Positions 4,455 through 6,460 of a stretch of DNA of 6,460 nucleotides are shown here, in pieces. Positions within the stretch are counted from its first letter, which is position 1; the number at the start of each line of letters is the position of its first letter. The position numbers were made by a program, and so were the translations under genes. Below the pieces are notes generated by a model, which did no database searches, was not told the origin of the DNA, and saw nothing but the letters and a program-made list of their open reading frames with translations. Origin of the DNA: an uncultured Eubacteriales bacterium (GTDB lineage Bacteria; Bacillota; Clostridia; Oscillospirales; Acutalibacteraceae); the NCBI GenBank assembly GCA_900320235.1, contig ONRO01000051.1, positions 1 to 6,460 of the forward strand. Reading direction: 5' to 3'.

Positions 4455-6245
4455 TCAGCTGATCGGTTCAAAATCAGCAGCGCCGTGTTTGCAGAGCGGA
4501 CAGATGAAATCATCAGGAAGCTCCTCGCCTTCGTAAACATAGCCGCAGACCTTGCATACCCAGCCTTTTTTGCCCTCTGTTTCAGGCTTTGGCTTGACGT
4601 TGTTCTGATAATAGGTGTAGGTCATGGTCTCCTTGTCGGAAATAACCCTTGCTTCTGTCACACTGCATATGAACATACCGTGTGTGTCAAGATCAATGTA
4701 ATTCTCAACTTTAAGCGACATGAAAGAATTGATATATTTCGGCAGGAATACAAGACCGTTGTCTGAATGAAGCGGTTCGCAGCCTTCAAACTTATCGGTG
4801 TTTCTTCCGCTCCTGAACCCGAAGGATTCAAAAACTTTGAACGGTGCTTCGACAGAAAGACAGTTGACATTCATTATTCCGGTCTGTTGGATGACATGAT
4901 GAGAATAATTCTGCTTGTTTATGCAGACAGCAATACGGTTCGGTGAATTTGTTACCTGCGTAACGGTATTTACGATAAGACCGTTGTCCTTTTTTCCGTC
5001 GTTTGAGGTGACTACATATAAACCGTAGCCAATATTGAAAAGAGCAGTCAGATCATTCTTGTTTGCAGTTTCGTTGTTCTGTGCCATATAATCCCTGCAA
5101 AGCTCATCTGCAAGCTTTTCAAGCTGTGCGCTGCTTTCGTCGCTGAGTGCGGACATTATCTTTACGGTTGTATCTGTAAAGGTAAGATTTTTGCAGCCCT
5201 CAAGCATTTTCTTCATGGTTTTTGCAGCCTGTGGTGCCCATGAACCGTTTTCAATAATGCCGACAGTCCTGTTCCGGAAATTGCGCTCTGTCAGATGTTC
5301 AATAAACTCGCGCATGAACGGGAAAATGTCTGCATTGTATGTAGTGGTAGCAAGAACGATCCTTCCGTAGCGGAAAGCATCTTCTACACATTCAGCCATA
5401 TCTTCTCTTGCAAGGTCATTTACAACTACCTTCGGACAGCCCTTGATGCGCAGCTTTTCAGCGAGCAGCTCAACTGCTTTTTTTGTATTTCCGTAAACAG
5501 AGGTGTAGGCGATCATTATGCCGTCGCTTTCAACTCCATATGATGACCATGTGTTGTACAGCCCAAGATAATATCCGAGATTTTCTGTCAGAACAGGTCC
5601 GTGCAGCGGGCAGATGATCTGAATATCAAGTGCTGCAGCTTTTTTAAGCAGAGCCTGCACCTGAGCACCGTATTTTCCGACGATACCGATATAATACCTT
5701 CTTGCTTCGCAAGCCCAGTCTTCCTCAATATCAAGAGCGCCGAATTTTCCGAATCCGTCGGCGGAAAAGAGAACCTTGTCCCTGCTGTCATAGGTTACAA
5801 TAACTTCAGGCCAGTGCACCATAGGAGCAGCGACAAAATGCAGAGTATGCTCACCGAGTTCAAGTGTATCGCCCTCGCCTACAATAATACGCCTGTCCTC
5901 AAATTCCGTTCCGAAGAAATTTTTCATCATTGCAAAGGCTTTGGAGCTTGAAACGATAACTGCATCAGGATAGTTATTCATAAAGTTCATGATATTTGCG
6001 CTGTGGTCAGGCTCCATATGCTGAACGATAAGATAATCAGGTTTTTTACCGCAGAGAGCCTCATCAAGATTGTTCAGCCACTCATGTGTAAAATTACGGT
6101 CAACAGTATCCATAACAGCGATCTTGCTGTCGAGAATAACATAGGAATTGTAAGCCATACCGTTCGGCACGATATACTGTCCCTCAAATAGATCGATCTT
6201 GTGGTCGTTTACTCCGATATAACGGATATCATCTGTGATTTTCAT
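4455..6245 (-). CDS. fprA: Flavodiiron protein fused to flavin reductase and rubredoxin (FprA-Hrb fusion)
   Basis: This protein should reduce O2 to water and/or NO to N2O in the cytoplasm, protecting an anaerobe. The 596 residues contain four modules. A metallo-beta-lactamase-like diiron domain (about 1-240) has ligands H76, E78, D80, H81, H144, D163 and H215; the 62- and 18-residue spacings match the family motif, and the last spacing is 51 where about 60 is usual. A flavodoxin domain (about 242-390) has the FMN-binding TSVYGNT at 248-254. A flavin reductase-like FMN domain (about 398-545) follows. A C-terminal rubredoxin (559-596) has C564, C567, C582 and C585, with only 14 residues between the CxxC pairs, closer to the short rubrerythrin type than to the 29 of classical rubredoxin. 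In Moorella, FprA and Hrb (flavin reductase plus rubredoxin) are separate proteins; here the chain NAD(P)H to flavin to rubredoxin to FMN to diiron is on one polypeptide. AAGGAGG (6257-6251) lies 5 bases before the ATG. Confidence 0.95.
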   Translation of the reverse strand: MKITDDIRYIGVNDHKIDLFEGQYIVPNGMAYNSYVILDSKIAVMDTVDRNFTHEWLNNLDEALCGKKPDYLIVQHMEPDHSANIMNFMNNYPDAVIVSSSKAFAMMKNFFGTEFEDRRIIVGEGDTLELGEHTLHFVAAPMVHWPEVIVTYDSRDKVLFSADGFGKFGALDIEEDWACEARRYYIGIVGKYGAQVQALLKKAAALDIQIICPLHGPVLTENLGYYLGLYNTWSSYGVESDGIMIAYTSVYGNTKKAVELLAEKLRIKGCPKVVVNDLAREDMAECVEDAFRYGRIVLATTTYNADIFPFMREFIEHLTERNFRNRTVGIIENGSWAPQAAKTMKKMLEGCKNLTFTDTTVKIMSALSDESSAQLEKLADELCRDYMAQNNETANKNDLTALFNIGYGLYVVTSNDGKKDNGLIVNTVTQVTNSPNRIAVCINKQNYSHHVIQQTGIMNVNCLSVEAPFKVFESFGFRSGRNTDKFEGCEPLHSDNGLVFLPKYINSFMSLKVENYIDLDTHGMFICSVTEARVISDKETMTYTYYQNNVKPKPETEGKKGWVCKVCGYVYEGEELPDDFICPLCKHGAADFEPIS

Positions 6246-6303
6246 AACTGCCTCCTTAATGATTACTGTTATTCAATACTTTCATCAGTTCAGACAAAAG
6301 GTC

Positions 6304-6333
6304 ATTATATACAGTATATCATAAAGCTTTCAA
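6304..6333 (-). promoter_or_regulatory. Promoter of the flavodiiron gene
   Basis: On the minus strand, TTGAAA (6333-6328) is followed after 18 bases by an exact TATAAT (6309-6304). An overlapping TATACT upstream offers an alternative -10. The 5' UTR would be about 50 bases. No clear operator such as a Rex or FNR-type palindrome is evident beyond the AT-rich symmetry of the -10 region. Confidence 0.6.
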
Positions 6334-6379
6334 CCATTACAATAAAAATATATACAAATTATTATTTCATCATAAAAAA

Positions 6380-6460
6380 GGGGCTGTCGCATTAATTGCT
6401 CCGTCATGATAAACCCCTCCACCACTCGCTTTCAGCGAGCGGTTCCCCTCCCCTAAAGGG
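6380..6460. repeat. Start of a C-rich dispersed repeat, cut by the window edge
   Basis: The segment opens with GGGGCTGTCGCA (6380-6391), whose pairing arm is not seen in the window. A C-rich stretch follows (6414-6420) and then a 9-bp hairpin, CCACTCGCT (6422-6430) with AGCGAGCGG (6434-6442). That hairpin has one A-C mismatch on + but pairs fully on - by a G-U pair. After it come CCCCTCCCC and a CCCTAAAGGG palindrome at the edge. No coding frame is evident. C-rich segments of this general form, with a variable hairpin before CCCCTCCCCTAAAGGG, are familiar to me as dispersed repeats in gut Firmicutes; copy number cannot be judged here. Confidence 0.55.

Noticed and set aside
4431..4766. 111-codon + frame after the pduL terminator
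   Set aside because: Nearly all of it is antisense to the rubredoxin and flavin reductase end of the flavodiiron gene, and it starts just past a strong terminator with no promoter.
5601..5951. 116-codon + frame opposite the flavodiiron gene
   Set aside because: It lies wholly inside a well-supported gene on the other strand and has no recognisable protein features.
6201..6395. 64-codon + frame across the flavodiiron start and promoter
   Set aside because: It overlaps the 5' end and promoter of a well-supported minus-strand gene, and its AT-rich upstream-region codons look non-coding.

Overview
This window looks like chromosomal DNA from an anaerobic, low-to-medium GC Clostridia member, most likely of the Ruminococcus/Oscillospirales type. 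That placement is an inference. It rests on a leucine T-box in front of a yeast-type 2-isopropylmalate synthase, a small protein resembling DUF6514, a PduL phosphotransacylase outside any microcompartment locus, a flavodiiron protein fused to a flavin reductase and a rubredoxin, and a C-rich dispersed repeat at the right edge of a kind I associate with gut Firmicutes. I see no phage, CRISPR, transposase or defence genes.

Layout, left to right. Positions 1-93 hold no gene I can support. A near-consensus sigma-A promoter (94-123) starts a leader with a T-box riboswitch (about 197-452, leucine specifier CTC at 284-286, attenuator at 415-451). This leads into leuA (512-2209, +). A long GC-rich hairpin (2217-2251) separates leuA from a convergent 84-codon gene (2278-2532, -), which has its own promoter (2580-2608). 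A 344-base gap (2609-2952) contains an inverted repeat and a start-less reading frame. A family 4 uracil-DNA glycosylase follows (2953-3555, +). The next gap holds nested inverted repeats (3574-3647), a promoter (3691-3719) and a structured 5' leader, then pduL (3799-4368, +). A bidirectional terminator (4390-4428) closes pduL and the convergent flavodiiron gene (4455-6245, -), whose promoter is at 6304-6333. The last 80 bases begin a dispersed repeat.

The five genes appear to be separate transcription units, not one operon. Their roles are leucine biosynthesis controlled by uncharged tRNA-Leu, a small protein of unknown function, uracil removal from DNA, acyl-CoA/acyl-phosphate exchange in fermentation (probably the acetate branch), and O2/NO detoxification using NAD(P)H. 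I find no convincing new multi-gene system. The most interesting items are the single-chain FprA-Hrb fusion and some unexplained RNA-like inverted repeats in the gaps.
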